Of a stretch of DNA of 27,337 nt, positions 9,341 through 17,362 are shown piece by piece. The stretch is from the IMG/VR virus record IMGVR_UViG_3300027418_000041, positions 1 through 27,337 of that record; one strand, 5' to 3'. The position numbers were made by a program, and so were the translations under genes. Source of the DNA: a virus. Below the pieces are notes generated by a model that worked only from the letters and a program-made list of their open reading frames with translations, searched no databases and had not been told where the DNA came from. Position 1 is the first letter of the stretch; each line of letters starts with the position of its first letter.

Positions 9341-11776
9341 TTAGGAGGCTAAAATTTGACTAATCATGTCTGACTCTCCTTGAAGTTCACCACGACTTCC
9401 TTGACGCTGAGAAATAAGTTTAGACTGTTCAACAGCTTGCTTCTTTAATCTTTCGTCTTTTCTATCTTCTTTTAATCCCTCCAATTCCTGCTTATTTCCG
9501 GATTGAATTTGCTGCTCGGTTATTCCATATTTACCCTTGAGGTCTTCTAGTTGCATCTTTAACTGATACTCCAACTGTAATAATTGAGCTTGAGATTGAG
9601 CCTCCAATTGAATCTTTTGAGCCTCCAATTGAGCTTGCAACTGGCTTTCTTGCATTTTAGCTTGAGACGTTGCTTGAGCCACTTGTGCATTTGCTTGAGC
9701 TTGCATTTGTGAATTAGCTTGAGCCATCTCTTGCTGTTGTTTAATACGCTTTTTGCGTCTAACAACCAACAACTGCTCAGCTTGATTAACATCTTTCAGT
9801 CTACGGATAGCAATAGCATCTTCTAAGTCGATTTCTTTTTGCAACAAGGATTGTTGAATATTTGCTTCCAAGTATGCTTTATCTACATCTTCCATTTCGG
9901 TAACAACCTGTACTCCAAAGTTATACATTGGCAACTCGGAGAAAGAAGAGATAATACCCATATTAGTGCTACCAATTGCCTTTTCATATGTGCGATATAA
10001 TACGCTTTCTATTGGTAAAATCTGTAAGCACCTAACAATATCTTCACATACTTTCTTGAAAAGAACCATAGAAGCATTAGTGATATCGTAAACAGCATTG
10101 TTTGACGCTTCAATAGCCTGCTGTCTTACTCCAACTAATTGCTCGCCCTTAGGTGTTGAACCATCAACTACTTCGTTAAGACCTGTAGCATCTCGAATCA
10201 TTCTAAGATAATGATTGTATAAGGAAATCAATTCATTAATGTTCCTGATACCATTCTCCAATGAACGAACGGGAGGATTTTGAAAACCACCTTCTGGATT
10301 TTTAGAACGGTAGTAGAACACACCAGTCTGTTCGTATATATCTTGGATATCAAGTGGGTTAAGTTCTCCGCCGCGACCAAGTTGCACATTCTCAAGTCCT
10401 TCGATATCAATAAGTAGGCCGTCAGGTTTCGCCTTTGCAATAGCTTGTTGAATCTTTAGGTGTGTCAATTGTAGTTGGTCAGCAAAACTAATTACGCTAG
10501 ATACCATAGATTTAGGCATCATTCTACGCATGTTTGTTGCTACAACAGAATAAGAAAGACGGGCTCTTGTAAGGTCGTGCACATTCTTAGGAATGTTCTT
10601 TTTAAGACCATAATCGAAGATGTATTCAGTCCCGATAATATACTTACCACCATAAACGGTAGTCGTGTCCATTTTATATGGCTTTCTATCGTAAACACTA
10701 TCTCTAGAAGGCTCGTATTTAAATCCTTTATGGTAGAATCCTACGTTTCCGAATCTAGACTCCTTCTCTTCAAAATAAATACAATCAACGGATAAGAATT
10801 CAAAATCTAGAATTTCAATAACATATTCATCATACCCAAACATCGAACGTTGTAAGTTCTTATCGTAATAAGATTGAGTAATCTTATTGGGATTATTGTT
10901 GAACTTGTACTGAACCATCTTAGCCATCTTCTCGTACTCCTCCTCTGAGAATTGGTCTCCAGCTACTCTTTTGAGGTCCATGATTGTCATTCGCTTAACA
11001 TGACCACCATAAATAAGGTCGGAAAAGTTTGGGTCCTCTGTATAGCTATGAATAAAATATGATGGGTCTACATATTCCTCAGTGATTCCATAGTTTGGGT
11101 CATTGTCTCTCTTTACGACAGCCATTCCCAAAGCAACTAAATCATCTACATTTCTTCTGTAAATCTTATCTCCGAAGTCATTCCAAGAGAGAGTTAATTC
11201 GGTAGCAAGCTGAGTGGCAATCTCGCTTGAGATTTTAATATTTGTATCTAAGAATATTTCAGCTTCCTCTGCACTGTCCGGTAACGCATTTACATCAAAA
11301 CCAGTTGAAATTCCGAGCTGTTCAATCTGAGACAGTAATGGCTTTAAATCAACTCCAGCCTTTACTTCAGCTTTTTTCTTTTCCTTTTCAGATATAGACA
11401 AGGGGTCTACGGCTTCAATATTTGGATATGGACGCTTAGATAGAATCTTGTTTACTACAATCTTAACGAACTTGGGTACAATAGGAACCGGAGACCAGTC
11501 AATATTTAATAACGACCCATCGCCGTTGTTAGGGTCGAGAGAGTTTAGGATTTGCTTATAGATAGAAGTGTCTTGCGTACCATTAGCATAATCTCTGTTG
11601 CGTTCAAACTCCTTTAACCGCTTTCGGAATAAGCTTCCTTCATCGTCTGCGCTGCCCCATTGCGTTTCAATAGCCTTTGCGTACTTTAAGCCGTAAGCCT
11701 TAGTTTGCTTGACGTCCCATGTAGCCAACGGGTCCGGGAAGTTACCAGAGGGTTTTAATTCTTTACCCTGATTCAT
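9341..11776 (-). CDS. Portal protein
   Basis: This 811-residue protein directly follows the large terminase in transcription order and has the size of a portal of the larger tailed phages. The middle contains signatures I associate with this family: RMMPKSMVSSVISFADQLQ (about 400-420), then DIYEQTGVFYYRSKNPEGG and RDATGLNEVVDGSTPKGEQL. From about residue 660 the sequence becomes a Gln/Ala/Leu-rich heptad region (MQAQANAQVAQATSQ and similar) lasting about 80 residues, predicted as a long coiled coil, then a charged tail. Portals form the dodecameric DNA channel at a capsid vertex. The Q-rich coil is longer than in most portals and could form the barrel or contact ejection proteins (inference). 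Confidence 0.85.
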   Translation of the reverse strand: MNQGKELKPSGNFPDPLATWDVKQTKAYGLKYAKAIETQWGSADDEGSLFRKRLKEFERNRDYANGTQDTSIYKQILNSLDPNNGDGSLLNIDWSPVPIVPKFVKIVVNKILSKRPYPNIEAVDPLSISEKEKKKAEVKAGVDLKPLLSQIEQLGISTGFDVNALPDSAEEAEIFLDTNIKISSEIATQLATELTLSWNDFGDKIYRRNVDDLVALGMAVVKRDNDPNYGITEEYVDPSYFIHSYTEDPNFSDLIYGGHVKRMTIMDLKRVAGDQFSEEEYEKMAKMVQYKFNNNPNKITQSYYDKNLQRSMFGYDEYVIEILDFEFLSVDCIYFEEKESRFGNVGFYHKGFKYEPSRDSVYDRKPYKMDTTTVYGGKYIIGTEYIFDYGLKKNIPKNVHDLTRARLSYSVVATNMRRMMPKSMVSSVISFADQLQLTHLKIQQAIAKAKPDGLLIDIEGLENVQLGRGGELNPLDIQDIYEQTGVFYYRSKNPEGGFQNPPVRSLENGIRNINELISLYNHYLRMIRDATGLNEVVDGSTPKGEQLVGVRQQAIEASNNAVYDITNASMVLFKKVCEDIVRCLQILPIESVLYRTYEKAIGSTNMGIISSFSELPMYNFGVQVVTEMEDVDKAYLEANIQQSLLQKEIDLEDAIAIRRLKDVNQAEQLLVVRRKKRIKQQQEMAQANSQMQAQANAQVAQATSQAKMQESQLQAQLEAQKIQLEAQSQAQLLQLEYQLKMQLEDLKGKYGITEQQIQSGNKQELEGLKEDRKDERLKKQAVEQSKLISQRQGSRGELQGESDMISQILAS

Positions 11777-11812
11777 AAACGCTTAGTTTAAATAATAGCA
11801 CGCTTGCAACTG

Positions 11813-11820
11813 CAAATATA
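11813..11820 (-). promoter_or_regulatory. Possible -7 box (TATATTTG) of the portal gene
   Basis: In the 58-nt gap between the terminase stop and the portal ATG, the - strand reads TATATTTG, an exact TAnnTTTG match. It lies 36 nt before the start codon. I see no matching -33 TTG. A promoter here would allow extra portal expression. Confidence 0.4.
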
Positions 11821-11834
11821 ACTATAATAAAAAC

Positions 11835-13958
11835 TTAGATATTATGGCGGTAGCGTCTGAAGAATACTTTGTCTGAGAAGTCTGCTTGCTTTCGGGTCTG
11901 CATAACTGTTTGAGCCCCAAGAAGAGCTAAACCGGAGCTAATTGTTAAGTCAAACTTTGTACGGTCATCTATCTTATATCCAATCCAATCCTCAAGAGTT
12001 CTATCAAAATACATTCTGCCATACTCACCAGTATCAGCGTTAAATCCTATGTGTTCATGTATATGAGATTCAATTGCTTGAGCGTGAGCCTGAATGAATT
12101 CCTGAGAGTTTGATGGAACACCTTTAGTTCTGACATTACCCTTTTGATTTGGCGGTGTTAAATGCTGGGGTCTATCCATAATGTAATTATCGTAACCTCT
12201 TGATTCAAAGTATCTTACAATTCCATACTTGTTGTTTTCCACAAGTAATGGATATCCGTAATATACTGAGGCCATCAAGATATCTTCGTAGAATACACGG
12301 GCAAGCGGTGGTCGCTCTGCGTATTCAGCAATAAACATATTAGATGGATAGTTCATATTGAACTTATTAAATAAATGACACGCTCCCTTCGAGCCGCGAC
12401 CATCCATTGTAGAATCAATATCGTAAGAGTCAACTCCACCTACCCCTACGTGCTTATTTGCCGGGCTACGTTTCCCCTGCTCTATAACGTATTTATTTGA
12501 TTCTTCGAACGGCATTAGCCACGATATATACCATTTACCGTTTTCATCTGGAGCGAACATAACTTTTGTGTCTTGTTGTCCATTCGCCCAAATGAAGTTT
12601 CCACGTACAACAGGGCTGGGATATAACGTTGAATTGTGCTCCTTTTGTTCGTAAACCTTAGAGATGTTAAAGTGTGACGTTTTAGTTGAGTCACGGAACG
12701 CCTCCTCTTCTGTCCATGGAAACTGACGAATGACCTCGTTCAGTTCATATGGGTCTCCCATCAAAGCCTTTCTTTCGTTTGATAAATATGTTTTAGCTCC
12801 AATCTTAGTGAAGTCGCCCTCCATTGTCATTACAGCGGTCTTCGGATTTTCTACGATTGGGTTACCATATAAATCAAAAAAACCCTCAAGGGCTTCATAT
12901 GCTGGTATAAAGATTCTATATAAACCACTCTTAGTCCTTCCGTTTTCGTTTCTTTTTGTTGGGTCTGAATCGTTATATAACTTCCTGAAGTTTGCTCCAC
13001 CCTTGTCAAGCGGGTTAACCGTAGAACCAACAATTGCTTTTCCTACAATCTTCTTACCTACTAAAAGACATGTTCTGTGAATACGCCACAACTCATTTAC
13101 ATCAATTGGATTTTCATACTTTCCTGCTTCATCCAAGAATAAAATATGCAGTTTTTCACCGTCATAGGCGTTGTTTACTGTGTTTTTCCAATTGATTACC
13201 GTATCTAATGCTTCCCCTTTGCTAGATATCTTGTTAGACTTAGTGATACGCTTTGATGGTTCACGGAAAGCTAACTCCATACGGGGATTTGTTGTACCGT
13301 CTTGGATTGGCTTAAAAAAGAATGGATAGCTGCGGAACATGGGGAAAATCTTCTTCATGAATACGTTTTCCTGAGCATCCTTACCGGTCTTAGATATTAC
13401 GCCTAATAACTTGTCTGATACCTGAGTTCCTTCGTCAGATAATATAGATGCGGACATATTTGTATATCCTGAACGTCTACACTTAACGTAAACTTGACCT
13501 ACACTCCTAGGGTCCGCCTCACACGCCGCAAAGTGAATGAACAGCCTACGCTGAAATTCAAGATAACTAGCATAACCGATATCCATCTTGCTCCACTGGA
13601 GTAGCATATAGTGGTGACCAGTTATATATGTTGGCACTCCGTTATTATAGAACCATAGACCTTCACGCCTGCATTTGAATTGTAATTCAATATATTTTGT
13701 GTGTTTTTCTCTGAACTCCTTAGGCATCTCTGACCACTCATCCATAGAGCGCATCCTATCTATCTCCTTAGGAACTAGTTCGCGTTGCCAGCGTTGCTCT
13801 TCGATAGGTTTGTCGTAGAATAATATCTCCTCTTTTGGTGGTTGAACCGGAAGCTGTATAAAGAGTCCAGATATCTCTATTATATCTCCCTCGGTGTTGT
13901 TGGGGCAGATATTGATAACAGAATCATCGTATCCCTTAATGTCTTTTAATCCAGCCAT
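11835..13958 (-). CDS. terL: Terminase large subunit
   Basis: This is the DNA-packaging motor ATPase and nuclease, 707 residues. An early HHYMLLQW patch lies near residue 115. A Walker A-like loop VKCRRSGYTN is at about 158-167; Arg replaces the usual Gly-rich loop, as is common in terminases. Walker B is HILFLDEA at about 271-278 (Asp276, Glu277), with a coupling motif VGSTVN near 310. The C-terminal RNase H-like nuclease shows Asp510 (VGVGGVD), Glu574 (LLVEN) and Asp670 (KFDLTIS) as likely metal ligands. Its ATG shares an A with the preceding gene's stop (TAATG), so translation is coupled. The protein cuts concatemeric DNA and pumps it through the portal. Confidence 0.95.
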   Translation of the reverse strand: MAGLKDIKGYDDSVINICPNNTEGDIIEISGLFIQLPVQPPKEEILFYDKPIEEQRWQRELVPKEIDRMRSMDEWSEMPKEFREKHTKYIELQFKCRREGLWFYNNGVPTYITGHHYMLLQWSKMDIGYASYLEFQRRLFIHFAACEADPRSVGQVYVKCRRSGYTNMSASILSDEGTQVSDKLLGVISKTGKDAQENVFMKKIFPMFRSYPFFFKPIQDGTTNPRMELAFREPSKRITKSNKISSKGEALDTVINWKNTVNNAYDGEKLHILFLDEAGKYENPIDVNELWRIHRTCLLVGKKIVGKAIVGSTVNPLDKGGANFRKLYNDSDPTKRNENGRTKSGLYRIFIPAYEALEGFFDLYGNPIVENPKTAVMTMEGDFTKIGAKTYLSNERKALMGDPYELNEVIRQFPWTEEEAFRDSTKTSHFNISKVYEQKEHNSTLYPSPVVRGNFIWANGQQDTKVMFAPDENGKWYISWLMPFEESNKYVIEQGKRSPANKHVGVGGVDSYDIDSTMDGRGSKGACHLFNKFNMNYPSNMFIAEYAERPPLARVFYEDILMASVYYGYPLLVENNKYGIVRYFESRGYDNYIMDRPQHLTPPNQKGNVRTKGVPSNSQEFIQAHAQAIESHIHEHIGFNADTGEYGRMYFDRTLEDWIGYKIDDRTKFDLTISSGLALLGAQTVMQTRKQADFSDKVFFRRYRHNI

Positions 13959-14251
13959 TACTTAGAGAATCTTTCAGCGAATCCACCAGAAAAGTCTGAT
14001 TGGTCGTCAATTGACTTACTGTCTTCCAAATCCTTAATCATTTGCTCAAGACGTTGTCTTTCCTGTAATAACTCACGAGCATCAATAACGGCTTGCTTGA
14101 TTGACTGCAATTCCGCTTTGCGCTGAGAACCGGTTAGGTCAATATCTACCGGCTTTTTTATTTCTTCAATGATATTATCTATTGCCGACTCTGTAGACGT
14201 TAATAATCTACGAGCTGCATCAATTGTAGTAAATTTACCTTTTCTCGACAT
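13958..14251 (-). CDS. Candidate small terminase subunit (97 aa, helical)
   Basis: The ATG at 14249-14251 gives 97 residues (MSRKGKFTTIDAARRLL). A TTG two codons upstream is possible but less likely. The protein is almost entirely helical: an N-terminal stretch that could be a small DNA-binding bundle, then heptads (LLQERQRLEQMIKDLEDSK) and an acidic, Gly/Phe-containing tail. It lies immediately before terL with a TAATG overlap, the usual place for a small terminase. There is no sequence motif that proves it. An alternative is a packaging or scaffold accessory protein. Confidence 0.5.
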   Translation of the reverse strand: MSRKGKFTTIDAARRLLTSTESAIDNIIEEIKKPVDIDLTGSQRKAELQSIKQAVIDARELLQERQRLEQMIKDLEDSKSIDDQSDFSGGFAERFSK

Positions 14252-14810
14252 AAACAAGGTCTCTTAAAAGCATACGGTACATAGTCTCACCCTCTACTTC
14301 TACCTCATAATCGGAGTTTTTAGAGAATCCTACTACGTCACCTATCTGAAGACCGAGTTCCTTAGTGCCTTCAGATTCAAAAGCAAGAATGCCTTTGGTG
14401 TCGCTTTTCTTTTCTAATTCAACTATAATTAAACTTGAGGTTTGTTTAGGCTCTTCTTTTTCTATTTTTCGTAGGAATACCCACTCACCTAATGGACAAA
14501 CTTGTCCATCTGAACTTTTATACGCTAAAGCGTGGTTTGCGTATTCACCTTTAGGGTCATACATTACAATATACTTGTCATCACCAAGCTGCAATGACGT
14601 ATTCATAATAACATGATGGTGAAAGTACAGCGTATCTCCAACCTTAGCTCCAGTCTCTTGTCTAGCTGGAACACCTACTATCTCTCCAGAAGTGTGTCTA
14701 TTGCCGAATTCATCAAACTTAGAAGCTAAGTATAACTCCTTTCCGGCAATCTTAATTGTATCCTTCGTTTTATTCGGCAGGTATACAATAAAATGATTTA
14801 AAGGTTTCAT
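14235..14810 (-). CDS. GroES-like co-chaperonin with two GroES-type domains
   Basis: The start MKPLNHFIVYLPNKTKDTIKI, then GEIVGVP (about 42-48) and KVGDTLYF (56-63), follow the GroES order: N-terminal strand, G-E-V-x-x-V-G, K-V-G-D-x-V-x-F. A second set follows at 125-191: SLIIVELEKKSDTKGI, then LQIGDVVGFSK and a final hydrophobic strand LLRDLVYVEK, like the C-terminus of GroES. At 191 residues it is about twice the usual size, recalling the tandem Cpn20 of plastids. Phage co-chaperonins (T4 gp31 type) cap host GroEL to fold the capsid protein. It is encoded two genes before terL, which fits a role in virion assembly. Family assignment is by eye. Confidence 0.65.
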   Translation of the reverse strand: MKPLNHFIVYLPNKTKDTIKIAGKELYLASKFDEFGNRHTSGEIVGVPARQETGAKVGDTLYFHHHVIMNTSLQLGDDKYIVMYDPKGEYANHALAYKSSDGQVCPLGEWVFLRKIEKEEPKQTSSLIIVELEKKSDTKGILAFESEGTKELGLQIGDVVGFSKNSDYEVEVEGETMYRMLLRDLVYVEKR

Positions 14811-15043
14811 TCAAAATTGCAGTCATATTCAATTGTAACAGGCATATCCTCAATGCGCTTCCACAACATGGTAGACTCCTCATTCTGGATGTAAATATTG
14901 TAGCTCTTAACACCGTGCTTTGTTAAAGCGCGCTCATCAAACTCAATAGCTGATACTTCTGACTGACCAGCTCTCATTCCTACAAAATAGGCGAGGGCGT
15001 CTTTCGGGTTCTGACCGATAATGATTTTTCTAATAATGTTCAT
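14807..15043 (-). CDS. Unknown small protein (78 aa)
   Basis: I do not recognise this protein. It starts MNIIRKIIIGQNPKDALAYF and looks like a small alpha/beta fold without Cys clusters or membrane segments. It overlaps the co-chaperonin start by 4 nt (ATGA) and lies 1 nt after the 100-residue gene, so it is part of the late operon. The N-terminal KIIIGQNPKDALAYFVG pattern suggests a short beta strand followed by a helix. Confidence 0.6.
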   Translation of the reverse strand: MNIIRKIIIGQNPKDALAYFVGMRAGQSEVSAIEFDERALTKHGVKSYNIYIQNEESTMLWKRIEDMPVTIEYDCNFE

Positions 15044-15044
15044 T

Positions 15045-15347
15045 TTAATTGATATTTGAGCCTCTATCCATCAGATTAATCCAGTAATTGATGTTGTTTG
15101 ACTTATTAATCTCTTTGCTTATTGAAGTATAAAGATGTTCTGAAATTTCGTCCAACTCATCTATGTCATCTAAATCCGTTGAAAAAGAAAGTTCTAAGGC
15201 TGTGTTTTTTTCATCTATTTCAACAAACCTTCCAGCACATAGCATGTAGAAGACCTCACCTTCTGGGTCATTCTCTACTATATACTGTCTAATCTCATCG
15301 AACTTTTCTTTGAGACCTAAGTAAAATTCTCTTCTATCTTCGTCCAT
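15045..15347 (-). CDS. Unknown acidic protein (100 aa)
   Basis: This is an acidic, mostly helical protein (start MDEDRREFYLGLKEKFDEIR) with a Cys-containing strand near residue 35 and an Asp/Glu-rich central segment (DLDDIDELDEISEHLY). No known domain is visible. A TATCTTTG box lies 18-25 nt before its ATG, so it may begin its own transcription unit running towards the terminase genes. Confidence 0.6.
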   Translation of the reverse strand: MDEDRREFYLGLKEKFDEIRQYIVENDPEGEVFYMLCAGRFVEIDEKNTALELSFSTDLDDIDELDEISEHLYTSISKEINKSNNINYWINLMDRGSNIN

Positions 15348-15364
15348 TGTGTATTCAATTTACA

Positions 15365-15372
15365 CAAAGATA
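15365..15372 (-). promoter_or_regulatory. Possible -7 box (TATCTTTG)
   Basis: This is an exact TAnnTTTG match on the - strand in the 29-nt gap before the 100-residue gene. It has the same core as the boxes at 9326-9333 and 17889-17896. There is no clear -33 element. Confidence 0.45.
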
Positions 15373-15376
15373 CGAA

Positions 15377-15610
15377 TTAGTGCTTTGAGCGATTTCTCTT
15401 TGCGGACATCATCTTTTTCTCAGCATGGTCATAGTCTAGACCGTCGCCATTACCGTATGTTCCAGCTTGACGATTAATACGTTTAAGCTCAACGCGATAC
15501 GCTTTCTGCTCTTTAGAGCGGTTGTATTTACGTTGATACTCACGACGCTTTTCCGCTGCTTCAGGATGCTCCTCGTAGTACTGCGCTGTTCTTCCTTTTT
15601 TAGCTTTCAC
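15377..15610 (-). CDS. Small very basic protein (77 aa)
   Basis: The sequence MKAKKGRTAQYYEEHPEAAE is followed by a long Lys/Arg-rich helix and a GTYGNGDGLDYDH motif near the C-terminus. Small basic proteins with this GNGDG..DH pattern are common in marine phages, but I know of no assigned function. The gene overlaps the preceding one by 11 nt and shares its MKAKK start. The charge suggests nucleic-acid binding or a packaged virion protein (inference). Confidence 0.65.
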   Translation of the reverse strand: MKAKKGRTAQYYEEHPEAAEKRREYQRKYNRSKEQKAYRVELKRINRQAGTYGNGDGLDYDHAEKKMMSAKRNRSKH

Positions 15611-16070
15611 GTTTAATCTTCTTTTCTTGTTCTAGCATCTGCTTAGTAGGTTTCTTCCCGCTACCCTTTCTAGCTCTAATGTTATCCCAAAGACCCATCT
15701 CTGAGTATGTGCCATCAGCACGCTTAATCATTTTCTTCTTGGCTTTTACTACGCCTCCTTTTTTAAAATTGGATTCACCAACAGCATAAGCCTCTGGCGC
15801 CCAGTTCAAAGCTGAAACAACATATTTGCCCGCATTTTGGAGAAGTGATGGTGATTTTTTTGCTAATTTAAAAACTGGTTTTGCAGCCGAACTTGTACCA
15901 ACAAACATCAATTCCGGATAGGCAGGTTCAATGCCCCCACTAGCTCTCTTCTTCCATCGTTCATGCGCCATTCTCTTGGCGTTCTCTTGTGCTGCTCTCA
16001 TCTGTTCAGGTGAAGACATATACTCAAGAAGCCCTTTAGGTGGGTCTACGTCTTTCTTCTTAGCCTTCAT
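15600..16070 (-). CDS. Basic virion-type protein (156 aa) with MKAKK start
   Basis: The protein starts MKAKKKDVDPPKGLLEYMSS and ends with a basic block (KKMIKRADGTYSEMGLWDNI, then RKGSGKKPTKQMLEQEKKIK). The middle (about 50-105) is more hydrophobic, with Ala/Gly/Pro. I have seen this basic C-terminal pattern in phages of marine Bacteroidota without a defined role. The VDPPK motif recurs in the 152-residue protein at 16904-17362. It overlaps small genes on both sides. A minor structural protein is plausible. Confidence 0.65.
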   Translation of the reverse strand: MKAKKKDVDPPKGLLEYMSSPEQMRAAQENAKRMAHERWKKRASGGIEPAYPELMFVGTSSAAKPVFKLAKKSPSLLQNAGKYVVSALNWAPEAYAVGESNFKKGGVVKAKKKMIKRADGTYSEMGLWDNIRARKGSGKKPTKQMLEQEKKIKRES

Positions 16071-16176
16071 TACTCAACCTCTTTAACAGTTCAAGATTAG
16101 CCTTCTGCATATTGGCCCACTTAACTCCATTGCTGAAGCTAGGGCGCTTATTCTGCCGTTTGTGTGATTGTGCCAT
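16060..16176 (-). CDS. Putative 38-aa basic micro-protein
   Basis: An ATG at 16174-16176 opens a frame MAQSHKRQNKRPSFSNGVKW continuing to LLKRLSNEG and a TAA at 16060-16062. It overlaps the end of the 66-residue gene by 29 nt and the next gene's start by 11 nt, so it fills an otherwise empty gap in a tightly packed operon. The product is basic and partly helical. Length and overlap alone support it. Confidence 0.45.
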   Translation of the reverse strand: MAQSHKRQNKRPSFSNGVKWANMQKANLELLKRLSNEG

Positions 16177-16348
16177 CTTCTAGGTTGTTTATATATCGGA
16201 CTAGGTCCTTAATGGAGTAATAGAACACCACATTGGTTGCATCCCCGTTGAAGTAATCATTGGAGTGCTCACGCTTGAACGCCGCCCACATCTCCTTATA
16301 CGGATTGTAGTGGAATAGGAAATCTTGAAAGTGTTCTGGCCTACCCAT
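16148..16348 (-). CDS. Unknown small protein (66 aa)
   Basis: The 66-residue product (MGRPEHFQDFLFHYNPYKEM) is rich in aromatic residues and has no recognised motif. Its ATG shares an A with the stop of the 46-residue gene (TAATG), a coupling arrangement typical of this operon. Confidence 0.6.
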   Translation of the reverse strand: MGRPEHFQDFLFHYNPYKEMWAAFKREHSNDYFNGDATNVVFYYSIKDLVRYINNLEDGTITQTAE

Positions 16349-16488
16349 TAATCCTCTTCTTCATAAGAAGCGCAAATCTCGTAAGACATAGGCTTAGTGC
16401 CAGCTGTAGCCTTCTTAATCATAGCAACAGCTTCCTCTAGACTAGCGCCTTTAACCTCTACTTCAGAAACCTTTTTTACTGCTTTCAT
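16348..16488 (-). CDS. Unknown 46-aa protein
   Basis: An ATG at 16486-16488 opens MKAVKKVSEVEVKGASLEEA and ends with an acidic tail after 46 codons. The TAA overlaps the next ATG as TAATG. The sequence suggests a strand-helix fold with a central amphipathic helix. It shares the MKA.K beginning with three neighbours. It is the first - strand gene beyond the divergent + strand gene at 16565. Confidence 0.55.
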   Translation of the reverse strand: MKAVKKVSEVEVKGASLEEAVAMIKKATAGTKPMSYEICASYEEED

Positions 16489-16508
16489 AATATTTTTTAA
16501 AAAAGTAC

Positions 16509-16540
16509 TTGACAAAGGGATACCTAATGTTGTATACTTG
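16509..16540 (+). promoter_or_regulatory. Promoter of the secreted-protein gene
   Basis: TTGACA (16509-16514) is followed after the usual 21-nt TTG-to-box distance by TATACTTG (16533-16540), 7 of 8 to TAnnTTTG. The first 11 bases, TTGACAAAGGG, are shared with the promoter of the large RNA at 19104. The predicted start is near 16546, leaving a short A-rich leader before the ATG at 16565. Confidence 0.75.
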
Positions 16541-16564
16541 TTACAGAAACAAAATTAAATAAAA

Positions 16565-16903
16565 ATGAAAAGCATCTTTATCGCAACCATCTTAGCCCTC
16601 ACCCTTAGCGCAACAGCTCAAGAGGTTCCTAGCATCCCTTATCAAGGAACGGTAGAGGCTCTCTGCTACAACGGAGTATCTTTCACAGCTGTTGGTTTCT
16701 ATGGAAACGAAGAGAGCTACGAAGAGGCTATTGATTACGCACTCACCGGCAAAATCGTCAACTCTGAGAAGTACAATGACTATGTCTACTCTTATATCGA
16801 GCTAGAAAACGACGTAATAGCGGTATGGTTCCTGCACAATGACGACAGAAACCTTACACACCTATTCTTCTACAATGAATCAGAACTCGAAGGAGTAGAT
16901 TGA
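16565..16903 (+). CDS. Secreted/periplasmic small protein, moron-like
   Basis: The 112-residue product begins with a clear Sec signal peptide: MKS, a hydrophobic core IFIATILALTLS, then an ATAQ cleavage region (mature start about residue 20). The mature part is acidic and Tyr-rich, with one Cys and no lipobox. It is the only + strand gene inside the - strand late module. It has its own early-type promoter and its stop abuts the convergent neighbour with no gap. Independent expression of a secreted product inside the structural cluster is the classic layout of a moron. An envelope-modifying or superinfection-exclusion role is inference; no family is recognised. Confidence 0.75.
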   Translation: MKSIFIATILALTLSATAQEVPSIPYQGTVEALCYNGVSFTAVGFYGNEESYEEAIDYALTGKIVNSEKYNDYVYSYIELENDVIAVWFLHNDDRNLTHLFFYNESELEGVD

Positions 16904-17362
16904 TTAGTAGCCAAACCCGGGCGCTTTTCTCGTCCCAACAGAATACTCACCCCCAGATTCCATTCTGAACTGTTTCGCTCTTTGGAGTAGTTCGTTTGCG
17001 AGTTTGGGGTTTGATTTTTTAACGCCCTCCCACATTGTCTTGACGTCTTCACCAGTTCCTTTACGACCGGAAACGTTACGCTCATTGAGTGCTTGAGCTA
17101 AGAAAGGCTGGCCTTCACCCATATAGTAGTCTTCAGCCTTAGCGTACTTAGGTTTGGGTGGGTCTACCATCTTTCCGCCATCCTTGAACTTATTTTTAAG
17201 TTTCATGAACCGCTCTTCATACTTAGTGCGCTGAGCCTCGCCACCCACTGGAGATGTAATCTCATTCTTCTTCTTGCGCATCATCTCTTTGAATGCCTTC
17301 ATTTCCTCTGGGGTTTGAGGCATTGTAGAGTATTTCTTATTGGGGTCCTTATTAGCTTTCAT
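16904..17362 (-). CDS. Basic virion-type protein (152 aa)
   Basis: The start is MKANKDPNKKYSTMPQTPEE. A Lys/Arg-rich helix (about 22-62) is followed by GGKMVDPPKPKYAKAEDYYM and a Gly/Lys-rich C-terminal half. The MKA.K start and VDPPK motif are shared with the 156-residue protein at 15600-16070. There is no enzyme motif. Its start overlaps the end of the M15 peptidase gene by 11 nt. I infer a small structural or DNA-associated virion protein. Confidence 0.6.
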   Translation of the reverse strand: MKANKDPNKKYSTMPQTPEEMKAFKEMMRKKKNEITSPVGGEAQRTKYEERFMKLKNKFKDGGKMVDPPKPKYAKAEDYYMGEGQPFLAQALNERNVSGRKGTGEDVKTMWEGVKKSNPKLANELLQRAKQFRMESGGEYSVGTRKAPGFGY

